A stretch of 64,000 nucleotides of DNA from Deltaproteobacteria bacterium (GTDB lineage Bacteria; Desulfobacterota; Binatia; UTPRO1), in assembly GCA_016200545.1 (NCBI GenBank), contig JACQEO010000075.1, positions 60,703 to 124,702 on the forward strand, written 5' to 3'. The position numbers and the translations under genes are program-made. Below, piece by piece: positions 44,136-53,681 of this stretch (position 1 is its first letter; the number at the start of each line of letters is the position of its first letter). The notes below the pieces were generated by a model. It was not told the origin of the DNA. It saw nothing but the letters and a program-made list of their open reading frames with translations, and searched no databases.

Positions 44136-45063
44136 CGACGAGCGCCGCGAACGCCGCGCCGACGAGCAGCGCGGCGGCGGCGCCGCAGACGAGCGACAGC
44201 CGCCGATCGGCCGCGGTCGGTGTGCGCGGCGGCGGCGGGATCAAGAGACCGAGGACGAGGCCGGCGCCGAGACCGCCGAGATGCGCGAAGCTGTCGACCT
44301 CGGGTGCCGCGCCGACGGCGATCGCGAGATAGGCGAGCACCGCCGCGACGACCTGCCAGCCGCGGTAGTGGGCGCTCGCGGCGAAGCGCAGGCGCTGGCC
44401 GCCGAGCGCGCCGAGGACGCCGAGAATCGCGCCCGAGGCGCCGGCGCTCACGACGTCGGGCGCCATGAGCCGGTAGCTCAGCGCGTTTCCCAGCGTGCCG
44501 CTCACGACATAGACGAACGCGAAGCGTCCGGCGCCGAGGGCGGCGGCGAGCGCCGGCCCGAGGACGAGGAGCGTCGCGACGTTCGCGAGCACGTGGCGCG
44601 CGCCGACGTGCACGAAGAGCGCGGTGACGAGACGCCACCATTCGCCCGTTCGCACGTGCGCCGGCCGCGAGGCGCCGAACCGCAACAGCACGGCACGCGT
44701 CTCCGATCCGCCCGCGAGCTCCTCGGCGACGAACAGCGCGGCGATCACGGTGGCGAGGAGCACGACGACCCACGAGCCGCGGCCAAACCACCTGTCCTGG
44801 AGCGCGAGCTCGCCGCCGCGTGCGGCGCGGACGGCTGCGGTGCGCGAGTCGATCTGGCCGACGCGGTCGGCGAGCCCGGTCGGGTACTCCTCGGCGAGGA
44901 TCCGTGCGGCGCGCGCGCGGTCGTCGGCGGCGACGACGAGGAATGCGCCGGCGCTCGAGTCGACGCGTGCCGTGGCGATGCCTTCCGCCTGCAGGAGGAG
45001 GGCGATCTCGTCGGCGAGCCGGTCCGGCAGCGGACCCGCGAGCGGCGGCGCCGGCTCGGGCAT
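44113..45063 (-). CDS. Rhomboid-family intramembrane serine protease
   Basis: 316 aa. A ~90-residue N-terminal cytosolic domain is followed by about seven membrane helices. The catalytic Ser lies in GASGAILGVLGA and the catalytic His in FAHLGGLGAGLVLGLL; the TM2 motif reads HVGARHVLANVATLLVLGPA. These proteases cut transmembrane substrates. The ATG at 45063 is 36 nt from the gpmI stop. Convergent with corA. Confidence 0.92.
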   Translation of the reverse strand: MPEPAPPLAGPLPDRLADEIALLLQAEGIATARVDSSAGAFLVVAADDRARAARILAEEYPTGLADRVGQIDSRTAAVRAARGGELALQDRWFGRGSWVVVLLATVIAALFVAEELAGGSETRAVLLRFGASRPAHVRTGEWWRLVTALFVHVGARHVLANVATLLVLGPALAAALGAGRFAFVYVVSGTLGNALSYRLMAPDVVSAGASGAILGVLGALGGQRLRFAASAHYRGWQVVAAVLAYLAIAVGAAPEVDSFAHLGGLGAGLVLGLLIPPPPRTPTAADRRLSLVCGAAAALLVGAAFAALVVTASRSV

Positions 45064-45099
45064 GACGTCAGGCGGCGCGGGCGATCGTCGCGAGGACCA

Positions 45100-46786
45100 T
45101 CATCGTCCGCCGTCGGCGAAGAGCGACTCCGCCGTCATCTCGCGGGGCACCGCGAGCCCGAGGCATTGCAGCACCGTCGGCCCGACGTCGGCGAGCACGC
45201 CGTGGGGGCGCAACCGGCGTCCGCGATCGTCGTCGCGGATGTAAACGCACTCGACGTCGTTGGTGGTGTGCGCCGTCTGCACGGCGCCGGTCTCGGGGTC
45301 GAGCATCTGCTCGACGTTGCCGTGATCGGAGGTGACGATGACGGTGCCACCGCGAGTGCGGACCGCCTCGACGACGCGCCCGATGCATTCGTCGGTCACC
45401 TGCACGGCGCGCACCGAGGCGGGCAGCACGCCGGTGTGGCCGACCATGTCGCAGTTGGCGTAGTTGAGGACGATCAGATCGTAGGTGTCGGCGCCGCGCG
45501 CGTCGGGCAACGCACGACTCGGCTCGATGTCGAGACGGCAGCCGTCCAGCGTTGCCGCGCGCGCGCGCCGCCGCGATGCCGTCGCGGATCGCCGTCACGA
45601 CGAGCTCGGTCACTGGATAGGCGCTCATCTCAGGACGTTGGTCCTCGGTGACCGTCACGCTCGGCACCAAGATGCGATCCTCGCCGGGGTACGCTTGGAC
45701 GCGCTTGCCGTTGAAGAAGCTCGTGACGTGCCGATACTTCTGGTACTCGGCGATGCGCAGTTGCCAGAGGCCGGCGGCGCTTACGACCTCGCCGACGAGC
45801 TGATCCATGTTCATCGGCGGCAGGACGGCGTCGGGGAACTCGTCGTAGTAGCGGGTGAGGCCGCGGTAGCAGATGTCGAGGCGAGGGCCGCGGTCGAAGG
45901 CGTCGAACTCGTCGTCGACGAAGGCGTGGGTCAGCTGAATGGCGCGGTCCTGCCGGAAGTTGAAGTGTACGACGGCATCGCCGGCGCGGATCGTCGCGAG
46001 CGGCCGGCCGTCGCCGCCTCCGATCAACGTCGGCTGGATGAACTCGTCGGTCTCGACGAGCGTATCGTCGCCCGCGGTGCCCGCGGCACGTGCCGCGAGC
46101 GTCAAGTCGGCGCGTGCGTACGCTTGCTCGATCGCCGCCCGCGCCGAGGGCGCCACGAGCCCCTCGCCGTGCACGAGGGCATCGTAGGCACGCTCGATGC
46201 GGTCCCAGTTGAGGGCGCGGTCCATCGCATAGTAGCGGCCCATCACCGAGGCGATGCGCCCGACGCCGAGCTCGGCCAACTTGCGCTCGAGGCGCTCGAG
46301 ATAGACGAGAGCGCTGCGCGGCGGGGTGTCGCGGCCGTCGGAGAAGACGTGCACGAACACGCGCGGCAGATCGCGTCGCCGCGCAAGCTCGAGGAGCGCG
46401 TAGAGATGCTCCTCGGTCGCGTGCACGCCCTGGTCCTGTACGAGGCCCATGAGATGCAGGGCGCTGCCGTTCCGCTTGCACTGGTCGGTGGCGGCGAGGA
46501 GCGCGGGATGGCCGAAGAACTCGCCGCTCGCGATCAGCTTGTCGACGCGAACGATCTCCTGCTCGACGATCCGGCCCGCGCCCATGTTGAGGTGCCCGAC
46601 CTCGGAGGAACCCTGGTAGCCTGGTCGGAGCCCGACGGCGCGTCCGGCGGCCCCGAGCACGGTATGGGGGTAAGCGGCGAGAAGGTCGTGGAGCACGGGC
46701 GGGTGTGCCAGGGCGACGGCGTTACCCGGATAGTCCCGCCCGATGCCCCAGCCGTCGCGGATGATCAGGACGGTCGGTCGCCGCAT
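45100..46786 (-). pseudogene. gpmI: 2,3-bisphosphoglycerate-independent phosphoglycerate mutase, frameshifted
   Basis: Glycolytic enzyme (3-PG to 2-PG, two Mn2+). The first frame holds LIIRDGWGIGRDYPGNAVAL, the nucleophile Ser in GSSEVGHLNMGAGR, HVFSDGRDTPPRSALVYL and NFRQDRAIQLTHAF, up to about 45575. The rest (CRLDIEPSRALPDARG, NYANCDMVGHTGV, TSDHGNVEQMLDPETGAV) is in another frame, ending at 45100. The break falls in a GC-dinucleotide run at about 45554-45575; one extra base or a missing GC would cause it. Both halves are well conserved, so this is recent or a sequencing error. Confidence 0.88.
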
Positions 46787-46912
46787 GAGCGCCGTTTAAT
46801 CAATGCCCGGGGTCGCTGTCCAATTGTTCGTGACTTTCGCCGTCGCTTGGGCTACGCACGCGTCATGTTGCAGCGGTGGGAGGTAGAGCGAGGGCTCCGC
46901 AGTCTTCAACCC

Positions 46913-47215
46913 ATGCGCCGGCACCCGCGTCGCGCGCGGCGGGCGCGCTCGGATGCGCGGCACCGGGTGCGGCGCATCGTCGCGCTGGTAGTCGGGATCG
47001 GCATGATCGCGGTGCTGGGAGCGGCACGGATGTGGTCGACGTCGGGTGCGGCGTTCGCGACCTGGCAAGACAGCGAGTGGGGCGACGACTACGTGGGAAG
47101 CTACCACATCCGCTCGAACCCGCCGCTCTTCCCGCCGATCAAGCGACACGGGTGGAGGGCGCGCGCCGCGCGCGATCCGATCACCGGCCGGCGGTCGAAG
47201 CTCGCGCTCCAGTGA
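46913..47215 (+). CDS. Small single-pass membrane protein of unknown function
   Basis: 100 aa (116 aa if the ATG at 46865 is used). An arginine-rich N-terminus (MRRHPRRARRARSDARHRVR) leads into one membrane helix (IVALVVGIGMIAVLGAARMW), which places the C-terminal part outside. That part has an aromatic/acidic stretch (FATWQDSEWGDDYVGSYHIR, then SNPPLFPPIKRHGW). Not recognised. It is divergent from gpmI and convergent with the dehalogenase gene. Confidence 0.5.
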   Translation: MRRHPRRARRARSDARHRVRRIVALVVGIGMIAVLGAARMWSTSGAAFATWQDSEWGDDYVGSYHIRSNPPLFPPIKRHGWRARAARDPITGRRSKLALQ

Positions 47216-47230
47216 GCGGACGGTCCGCCG

Positions 47231-48142
47231 TCAGCGCCGACTCGCGTCGAGGAAGGCGACGATGCGTTCGGCGATCTCCTCGCCCTTGTCCTCTTGAAGG
47301 AAGTGCCCGGCGTCCTCGATGACGACGAGCGCGCCGGCGTGCGGCATGCGGCGCTCGAAGATTCGACCCGCCGGGAGACCCAGCACCGGATCCTTGTCCG
47401 AGAACATCAGGAGGCAAGGCTTCGTCCAGCGCTCGAGCGTCTTCCATGCCTCGCGATTCGCCGCCGCCCCGGGATCGTCGGGGGCGATCGGCACCAAGAG
47501 CGGGAAGCGGTGCGCGCCTTCTTTGTAGCGGCGGTCGGGGTAGGGCGCGTCGTAGGCGGCGAGAATCTCCGGCGTCCGCCGCGACTCCCGCACGATCGAG
47601 CGGCCGAAGAGGGCACCGACGGGAAGGTCGGGTGTGGTGCGCGCGTACTCACGCCAGGCGAGAAAGCCCGGGCCGACCGCTTCCTCGCCGGTCGGGAGCG
47701 CGGTGTTCATGATGACCAGCCGCGCGAAACGCTCGGGAAACTGCCCCGCGAGCTGGAGGCCGAGGAGACCGCCCCAGTCCTGGCAGACGAGCGTAATCGC
47801 GTCGAGGCGGAGCGCATCCATGAAGCCGAGCACTGCATCGCGGTGCATCGTGTAGGAGTAGTCGGCCGGCTCGGTGAACTTGTCGGACTTCCCGAAGCCG
47901 AAGAGATCGGGGGCGACGACGCGTGCCCGCCGCGCCATGATCGGGATCATGCGACGATAGAGAAACGACCAGCTCGGCTCGCCGTGCAGGCAGAGGACGG
48001 TCTCGCCGCTGCCTTCGTCCACGTAGTGCATGCGGGCCTCGCCGCCGCGCCCGATCGCCGCCGCCAGGTCGACGTAGTGCGGGGCGAACGGGTAGTCGGG
48101 CAGGTCGGCGAAACGCTCCTCCGGTGTGCGCAGCACGGCCAT
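47231..48142 (-). CDS. Haloalkane dehalogenase
   Basis: Alpha/beta hydrolase of the HLD-I type, 303 aa, which releases halide from haloalkanes by nucleophilic attack. The nucleophile Asp is in VCQDWGGLLG (residue ~122), the oxyanion/halide-binding HGEPSWSFLYR is near 53, and the catalytic His is in GHFLQEDKGEE near the end. The upstream motif DLFGFGKSDKF is typical. The ATG at 48142 has GGGAGGAGG about 9 nt upstream; an ATG at 48163 is less likely. Substrate and in-vivo role are unproven, since some homologues have other activities. Confidence 0.92.
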   Translation of the reverse strand: MAVLRTPEERFADLPDYPFAPHYVDLAAAIGRGGEARMHYVDEGSGETVLCLHGEPSWSFLYRRMIPIMARRARVVAPDLFGFGKSDKFTEPADYSYTMHRDAVLGFMDALRLDAITLVCQDWGGLLGLQLAGQFPERFARLVIMNTALPTGEEAVGPGFLAWREYARTTPDLPVGALFGRSIVRESRRTPEILAAYDAPYPDRRYKEGAHRFPLLVPIAPDDPGAAANREAWKTLERWTKPCLLMFSDKDPVLGLPAGRIFERRMPHAGALVVIEDAGHFLQEDKGEEIAERIVAFLDASRR

Positions 48143-48239
48143 CGAGAGGTCCTCCTCCCGCATCTATAGGGCAGGACCCCGGCTGACGGAACCCGTCGCA
48201 CCGCTCAGGTGCTGTTCTAAGGCGGACAGTACCCACCGC

Positions 48240-49061
48240 TCACGCGCGCTTGAAGAGCGCGTTCGTCGCCTTGGTGTCGACGCGTTCCTCGAAGAGCGCC
48301 TGCGAGCGCCCGTCGCGCAGGAAGTCGGTCGCCAGGCGGCGCACGCGAGCGAGTGCCGCCGCCGCGATCGCGGCGCCGGCGCTCAGCCGCCGGGCGCCGA
48401 GCGCGCAGAGCTCCGCCGCCGCCGGCAGACCGGGAAGCGCCATCACGTTCAACGGCAGCGGGTCGACCGCCGCGGCGACGGCGCGGATGTCGGCGGCGTC
48501 GAGGATGCAGGGGACGAACACGCCGTCGCATCCGGCGTCGCGATAGCGGGCCGCGCGCGCGATGGCGGTCTCGACGGCGCGCTCCGCCGGGGCGAGCTCG
48601 CGGAGAAAGACGTCGACGCGCGCATTGACGAAGAGGTCGATTCCGCTACGTGCCGCGACGCGCTTCACCGCCGCGATCTTCGCGCACAGCAAGTCGGGAG
48701 TCCCCGCGCCGTCCTCGAGATTGATGCCGACCGCGCCGGCGTCGATCACCGCGCCGACGACGTCGCCGACTGCGGCGGGATCGTCCGTGTAGCCACCCTC
48801 GGCATCGACCGTCAGCGGTACGCGCAGCACGCGCGCGATCTCCGCGACCGCCGTCGCGAGCACGCTCGGCGGCAGGGCGTTCCCGTCGGGATACCCGCGT
48901 GCCCACGCGAGCGCCGCGCTGCTGGTCGCGATCGCCGGCGCCCCGCATTCCTCGATGATCCGCGCACTCCCTGCGTCCCACGCGTTTGCGAGGACGAGCA
49001 GCCGCCCCGGCGCATGCAACTCGCGAAAGGCCGCACATACAGTTCGATCCGCCATGCTCAT
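48240..49061 (-). CDS. Isocitrate lyase/PEP phosphonomutase family protein
   Basis: 273-aa TIM-barrel enzyme of the PEP mutase/ICL superfamily. Features are LVLANAWDAGSARIIEECGA, AWARGYPDGNALPPSVLATA, VPLTVDAEGGYTDDPAAVGD (metal-binding D-x-E-G-G-Y), AVGINLEDGAGTPDLLCAKI and LFVNARVDVFL. Cys is absent from the usual KKCGH position, as in the wider oxaloacetate-decarboxylase-like subgroup, so the substrate is uncertain. AGGAGGTGA precedes the ATG at 49061 closely. Confidence 0.88.
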   Translation of the reverse strand: MSMADRTVCAAFRELHAPGRLLVLANAWDAGSARIIEECGAPAIATSSAALAWARGYPDGNALPPSVLATAVAEIARVLRVPLTVDAEGGYTDDPAAVGDVVGAVIDAGAVGINLEDGAGTPDLLCAKIAAVKRVAARSGIDLFVNARVDVFLRELAPAERAVETAIARAARYRDAGCDGVFVPCILDAADIRAVAAAVDPLPLNVMALPGLPAAAELCALGARRLSAGAAIAAAALARVRRLATDFLRDGRSQALFEERVDTKATNALFKRA

Positions 49062-49147
49062 ACGATTCACCTCCTGTGTGACGCACCATATCGGCGCCGC
49101 TCCCCTGACGCTGGCAACTTTCGGACTTGATCGCCACCCGGGGAGTG

Positions 49148-49197
49148 ACCCGGATTCACTCCGGGTCGCGACGCCCATCGCGAGGCGCAGCCTCGCG
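49148..49197. promoter_or_regulatory. Two adjacent perfect hairpins
   Basis: ACCCGGA-TTCAC-TCCGGGT (49148-49166) and CGCGAGGC-GCA-GCCTCGCG (49179-49197), both perfect, lie just before the gene starting at 49212. The region also carries the promoter of the divergent PEP-mutase-family gene. They could be an attenuator or transcript-start structure; neither has a U-tract. Confidence 0.4.
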
Positions 49198-49211
49198 GGG
49201 GCAAAATCATC

Positions 49212-49787
49212 TTGACTGTCGCCGGCAAACACGAGACACAGTCGGCCTTGGTGGCGGTTCCAAGCGCACAAGAGTTACGGGGTGCGATCGGTCTCCTCGC
49301 GGAACGCCTCGGCTACGGGAAGCTGCATGACCGTCTGGTGCGCCTGAACGCGTTCGTGTCACGGCGCAAGCCGGCGTCGCCCGAGCTGCTCGCCGATCGC
49401 ATCTACAACCTGAGCGGCGGTCTGCGACTCCAGGTGCCGGCGACGCTCGCCTTCCACACCGTTTGGTCGGAGACCTTCGCGGGTGCGATCGGCGAGGAAA
49501 ACGACAAGAAGCTCGAGGGTATCGCCGACCGCATCAACGCGACGCTCACCGCCGACGAGCGCGGTGTGCGCGACGGACGCGAGGCCGAACTCGACGCGGC
49601 GATCGGCGAGTACGAGCGGGTCCTCGCGGCGGCGATCGGTCCGGACGCGGCACGACTCGACATGGTGTTGAAGGCCGTGCCAGCCGTCGTCGAGCGCCTG
49701 CGCGCGCGGCCGCTCCCGGATGTGGCGCCGCCGTCCGCGACGACAGCGAAGACGACACCAACCGCCGAGACGGCGCCCGCCGAGTAG
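49212..49787 (+). CDS. Protein of unknown function, Ala-rich helical
   Basis: 191 aa if the TTG at 49212 is used; a later start is possible (for example the GTG at ValAlaValPro). The sequence is protein-like and helical: ELRGAIGLLAERLGYGKLHD, NLSGGLRLQVPATLAFHTVW, EENDKKLEGIADRINATLTA. The end is a Pro/Thr/Ala tail (TTAKTTPTAETAPAE). No family recognised. The next gene starts one base after its stop, so the two are coupled. Confidence 0.55.
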   Translation: MTVAGKHETQSALVAVPSAQELRGAIGLLAERLGYGKLHDRLVRLNAFVSRRKPASPELLADRIYNLSGGLRLQVPATLAFHTVWSETFAGAIGEENDKKLEGIADRINATLTADERGVRDGREAELDAAIGEYERVLAAAIGPDAARLDMVLKAVPAVVERLRARPLPDVAPPSATTAKTTPTAETAPAE

Positions 49788-49788
49788 C

Positions 49789-50583
49789 ATGCCGCGGGTC
49801 GCGACCGGTGCCGGCGAGCTCGTCTACGAGGAGCTCGGCAGCGGCCCACCCCTGCTCTTCATCAGCGGCACCAGTTTCGACCGCAGCATGTGGGGTGGGC
49901 AGGTCGCGCACTTCATGGGACGCTACCGCTGCGTGACCTTCGACAACCGCGATGTCGGCGAGAGTGCGCTCGCGTCCGCCGCCTACACGCCGCGCGACAT
50001 GGCCGCGGACACCCTCGTTCTGATGGACACGCTCGGGCTCGAGCACGCGCACGTCGTCGGGCACTCGCTCGGCGGCGCCGTCGCGCAGGAGATCGCGCTC
50101 GCCGTGCCGGCGCGCGTGCGATCGCTCGTGCTCGTCGACACCTGGGCGCGCAGCGACGACTACACCCGCGGAACCTTCCGCACCTGGCAACGGCTGCGCG
50201 AGCGCTGCGAGACCCGCGAGTTTCTCGAGAGCGCGACGCTCTTCGCCGTTGGCCACACCTTCGTCAACACGGTCGGGCTCGAGACGCTCGTCGGGATGTA
50301 CGCCGGCGCGCCACATCCACAGAATGCGCACGGATTCGTGCGCCAGGTCGACGCCGATCTCGCGCACGACACCGGCGATCGTCTCGGCCGAATCACCTGT
50401 CCGACGCTCGTCATCGCCGGCGAAGAGGACACGATCTTCTTCCGTGAGCACCACGAGATGCTCGCCGAGGGTATTGCCGGTGCGCGCCTCGTCATGCTCC
50501 CGAAGACCGGACACATGCCGCCGGTCGAGAGCACCGACGCCTTCAATCGCGAGCTGGAACGCTTCCTCGCCGCGCAGGGGTGA
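49789..50583 (+). CDS. Alpha/beta hydrolase
   Basis: 264 aa. Nucleophile elbow GHSLGG (HVVGHSLGGAVAQEIALA), oxyanion region PPLLFISGTSFDRSMW, acid in VIAGEEDTIFF and catalytic His in TGHMPPVES. The layout is like 3-oxoadipate enol-lactonase and related esterases, but nothing fixes the substrate. The ATG at 49789 is one base after the preceding stop. A hairpin (50586-50603) follows at once. Confidence 0.9.
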   Translation: MPRVATGAGELVYEELGSGPPLLFISGTSFDRSMWGGQVAHFMGRYRCVTFDNRDVGESALASAAYTPRDMAADTLVLMDTLGLEHAHVVGHSLGGAVAQEIALAVPARVRSLVLVDTWARSDDYTRGTFRTWQRLRERCETREFLESATLFAVGHTFVNTVGLETLVGMYAGAPHPQNAHGFVRQVDADLAHDTGDRLGRITCPTLVIAGEEDTIFFREHHEMLAEGIAGARLVMLPKTGHMPPVESTDAFNRELERFLAAQG

Positions 50584-50585
50584 CG

Positions 50586-50603
50586 CCCGTCTGAAGAGAC
50601 GGG
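50586..50603. terminator. Hairpin between convergent genes
   Basis: CCCGTCT-GAAG-AGACGGG, a perfect 7-bp stem with a tetraloop, 3 nt after the hydrolase stop and 10 nt before the end of the convergent hydrolase-cyclase gene. It could terminate both transcripts. There is no T-run, so intrinsic termination is uncertain. Confidence 0.5.
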
Positions 50604-50613
50604 AGCGGCTCGC

Positions 50614-51945
50614 CTAGGCTCCCACGGCGAAGAGGTGCCAACGATCGGGGACGCCCTTGAGCTCGAGCTCGCCGCGGTCGGTGAAGTGGAGGTCCGAGCC
50701 GACCACGAGATCCTTCACCGTCCGCGAGACCAGCACCTCGCCGGCACCGGCCATCGCCGCGACGCGGGCACCGATGTGGACGGCGAGCCCGCTCAGGCCG
50801 TTGCCGCGTTTCTCGCACTCGCCCGTGTGCACGCCGGCGCGAATGTCGAGCGCGAGCGGACGCAGCGCATCCGCCGCCGACACGGCGCACTGCACTGCCC
50901 TGGCAGGACCGTCGAAGGTGGCGAGAAAGCCGTCGCCTGTGCGGTTGATCTCGGTGCCGCGGTAGCGGGCGAGCTGGCGGCGCATGACGGTGTCGTGGCG
51001 CTCGAGCAGCTCGTTCCAGCGGCGATCGCCGAGCTCGGCGGCGCGGGTCGTCGAGCCGACGATGTCGGTGAAGAGCACCGTGGTGAGGATCCGCTCCGAG
51101 TCGGGCGCGTGTCGCGACCCGGTCAGGAACTCTTCCATCACGTCCAGCATGTGCGGGGTGTCGCCGCTCCCGAAGGGCACGTGGATGTTGCCGGGCAGTT
51201 CGACGAGGCGAGCCCCGGGGATCATCGCGGCGAGCATGCGTCCACCCTGCACCGGAATGGCGATCTCATCCGTGCGATGGAGGACGAGCGTCGGCACTCG
51301 CACCGACGCGAGGATCGGTCGCGTGTCGATCGCGCCGAGAGACTTCCACAGTGAGAGCGCCATGCCCGGGCTCGCGCAGCTGCGTTGCAACCGCGCCCAT
51401 AGCTCGACCATTGCGGGGTCGGCTCCCGCGCCCGGTATGAAGAGGTCGAGGAGCGCCCCTTTTCCCCAATTGCGCGTGATGTCGTCCTCGCGCTCCCGCA
51501 TCTGTTGCGGTGTCCAGCCCCACTCGCAACCGGGCGCGGCGGTAAAACGTGGGGCGGTTCCATAAAGGACCAGCGAATGGGTGCGCTCGGGATACGTGGC
51601 CGCGAACAGCACGCTCGTCGGCCCCCCTTCGGAGATGCCGAAGAGCGCCGCGCGGCTCGACCCCGCGGCATCCATCACCGCGTGCAGGTCATCCATGCGA
51701 TCGTCGAGCGTGGGCGAGCCCGCCACCGGATCGGAGAGGCCGGTGCCGCGCTTGTCCCAGAGGATCACGCGCGCGAACGACGCGAGGCGCTCGAACGCCT
51801 CAGCGAGTGAGGGAATTTCCCAGAAGAGCTCGACGTTCGAAACCCAACCGGGCGTGTAGACGAGGTCGACGTCGCCTTCGCCGAATACCTGGTAGGCGAT
51901 GTGCACGTCGCCGGAGCGCGCGTACTGGGTTTCGGGTTGTTTCAC
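50614..51945 (-). CDS. Alpha/beta hydrolase fused to a class III cyclase domain
   Basis: 443 aa. Residues ~5-270 are an alpha/beta hydrolase (VHIAYQVFGEGDVDLVYTPG, nucleophile elbow GISEGG, HIPFGSGD-like GNIHVPFGSGDTPHM). Residues ~285-440 are a class III adenylyl/guanylyl cyclase domain (TVLFTDIVGSTTRAAELGDR, INRTGDGFLATFDGPARAVQ, IRAGVHTGECE). Metal-binding Asp residues are present. This fusion is known in actinobacteria and proteobacteria; the hydrolase part presumably senses or converts a small molecule. Cyclic-nucleotide production is inferred. Confidence 0.92.
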   Translation of the reverse strand: MKQPETQYARSGDVHIAYQVFGEGDVDLVYTPGWVSNVELFWEIPSLAEAFERLASFARVILWDKRGTGLSDPVAGSPTLDDRMDDLHAVMDAAGSSRAALFGISEGGPTSVLFAATYPERTHSLVLYGTAPRFTAAPGCEWGWTPQQMREREDDITRNWGKGALLDLFIPGAGADPAMVELWARLQRSCASPGMALSLWKSLGAIDTRPILASVRVPTLVLHRTDEIAIPVQGGRMLAAMIPGARLVELPGNIHVPFGSGDTPHMLDVMEEFLTGSRHAPDSERILTTVLFTDIVGSTTRAAELGDRRWNELLERHDTVMRRQLARYRGTEINRTGDGFLATFDGPARAVQCAVSAADALRPLALDIRAGVHTGECEKRGNGLSGLAVHIGARVAAMAGAGEVLVSRTVKDLVVGSDLHFTDRGELELKGVPDRWHLFAVGA

Positions 51946-51983
51946 GGTCGGAGGATACGAACCATCGGAGCCCGATTACAAGG

Positions 51984-53321
51984 CTACAGCAGCGTGCCGC
52001 CGAGGATCAGGCTCGCCATCGTGAAGTAGATCACGATGCCGCTGACGTCGACGAGGGTGGCGACGAACGGCGCCGAGGCGCTCGCGGGGTCGAACCCGAG
52101 GCGCCGTAAGAAGAGCGGCAGCATCGAGCCGGCGAGCGTCCCCCAGGTGACGACGCCGATCAGGCTCGACGACACCGTGCACGCGATCAGTAGGTAGTGA
52201 TCGCCGTAGGTCTGGAAGAGTCTCTGCCAGAGCAGGATACGCGCGAAGCCGATGATCGCCAGGATCGACCCCAGCCAGAGGCCGGCGGCGAGCTCGCGCC
52301 GCACGACCCGCCACCAATCGCGCAGCCGTACCTCGCCGAGAGCGAGCGCGCGCACGACCAAGGTCGACGCCTGCGAACCGGAGTTGCCGCCGCTGCTGAT
52401 GATGAGCGGCACGAAGAGGGCGAGGACGACGGCGCGCGCGATCTCGCTCTCGAAGCGGCCCATGGCGGTCGCGGTCAGCATCTCGCCGATGAAGAGCGCC
52501 GAGAGCCAGCCGGCGCGTTTGCGGACCATCGTCGCGAAGCCGATCTCGAGATACGGTGCCTCGAGTGCTTCCATACCGCCGAACTTCTGGATGTCCTCGG
52601 TCGCTTCTTCTTGTACGACGTCGACGATGTCGTCGACGGTGACGATGCCCTTCACGTGGCGCGCGTCGTCGAGCACGGGGATGGCGAGGAAGTTGTGGTC
52701 TTGGAAGAGTCGGCTCAACGCCTCCTGATCCATCTCCTCGTGGGCCGTGACGACGTCGGTGTGCATGATGTCGCGCACTGTCTTCGTCGGCGGCGCGAAG
52801 AAGAGCTCACGGAAGGAGACGACGCCGAGGAGGCGCTGCTCGGGGTCGAGGACGTAGACGTAGTAGATCGTCTCCAGGCGCTCGCGGGCCTGGCGGCGGA
52901 GGTAGGTGATCGCCTCGTCGACGCTCATCTCCGGACGCAAGCGGGCGTAATGCGGGTTCATCAGGCCGCCGGCGTCGTCCTCGGCGTACGCGAGCAGCGC
53001 CGCGACCTCCTTGTGTGACGACTCGTCGAGGAGCGCGAGCAGGCCCTCGCGCTCCTCTTCCGGTGCGGCCTGGATCACATCCGCGGCGTCGTCGAGCGGG
53101 AGGAGGCGCATCCAGAAGCGACGCTCGGTCGACGTCGTCGTCAAGATGAGCTCCGCCTGATCGCGCGCCGGCAGCGACATCAGGAAGTCCTCGGCCTCGG
53201 GATGCGGGAAGAGGCGCAGGCCCTCGAGACGCTCCTCGGGGGAGAGCACCGCCCACGCTTCCTGGAGTTCCGAAGTGGCGACGCTCTTCTCGCGCGCCTG
53301 CTCGCCGCCGAGGGCGGTCAT
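51984..53321 (-). CDS. mgtE: MgtE magnesium transporter
   Basis: 445 aa. The cytosolic N domain (superhelical, EERLEGLRLFPHPEAEDFLM) is followed by tandem CBS domains (DEAITYLRRQARERLETIYY, FLAIPVLDDARHVKGIVTVD) and five membrane helices with the pore motif ISSGGNSGSQAS. The CBS/N domains sense cytosolic Mg2+ and gate the pore. The ATG at 53321 gives family length. It is the second Mg2+ system in this window after corA. I do not see a clear M-box riboswitch upstream. Confidence 0.95.
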   Translation of the reverse strand: MTALGGEQAREKSVATSELQEAWAVLSPEERLEGLRLFPHPEAEDFLMSLPARDQAELILTTTSTERRFWMRLLPLDDAADVIQAAPEEEREGLLALLDESSHKEVAALLAYAEDDAGGLMNPHYARLRPEMSVDEAITYLRRQARERLETIYYVYVLDPEQRLLGVVSFRELFFAPPTKTVRDIMHTDVVTAHEEMDQEALSRLFQDHNFLAIPVLDDARHVKGIVTVDDIVDVVQEEATEDIQKFGGMEALEAPYLEIGFATMVRKRAGWLSALFIGEMLTATAMGRFESEIARAVVLALFVPLIISSGGNSGSQASTLVVRALALGEVRLRDWWRVVRRELAAGLWLGSILAIIGFARILLWQRLFQTYGDHYLLIACTVSSSLIGVVTWGTLAGSMLPLFLRRLGFDPASASAPFVATLVDVSGIVIYFTMASLILGGTLL

Positions 53322-53681
53322 GCGACGCACCGCTGCGCCCGACGGACGTGATCGACAAACGCGAATGCGAAATGTGCCACGCAAAGACCTCCTGCCGCCC
53401 GCGCCGGCGAGAGATCGAGGTGGCCGGCGGGACTACTGAGGACGACGTTGACCGTCGCTACTCATACTCGACTCGTGCCTATCGCAAGTTCACGTCGCCG
53501 TCCAGCAAGGGACGCGACAGCGCCGATCCGGTCGTCGCCTCGTTCAAAACTCGTGGACGGCCGGACATTGCTGAACCGAATTCAGACGAGGAGCGCCGCA
53601 AGTCCGCGATCCGCCGATCGTGCGCGCATGGAACGTTTCATGCTGTTCGCCATGGCATCTCACGATTGTCCAGGAGGGACC
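53322..53681. other. Intergenic region without a supported gene
   Basis: 360 bp between the mgtE start and the next plus-strand gene. All frames here give improbable protein. It should contain the mgtE promoter and the promoter of the small gene at 53682. No repeat or RNA structure is obvious to me. Confidence 0.5.

Noticed and set aside
53322..53681. M-box magnesium riboswitch upstream of mgtE
   Set aside because: I could not identify the conserved helices or a terminator in this region by eye.
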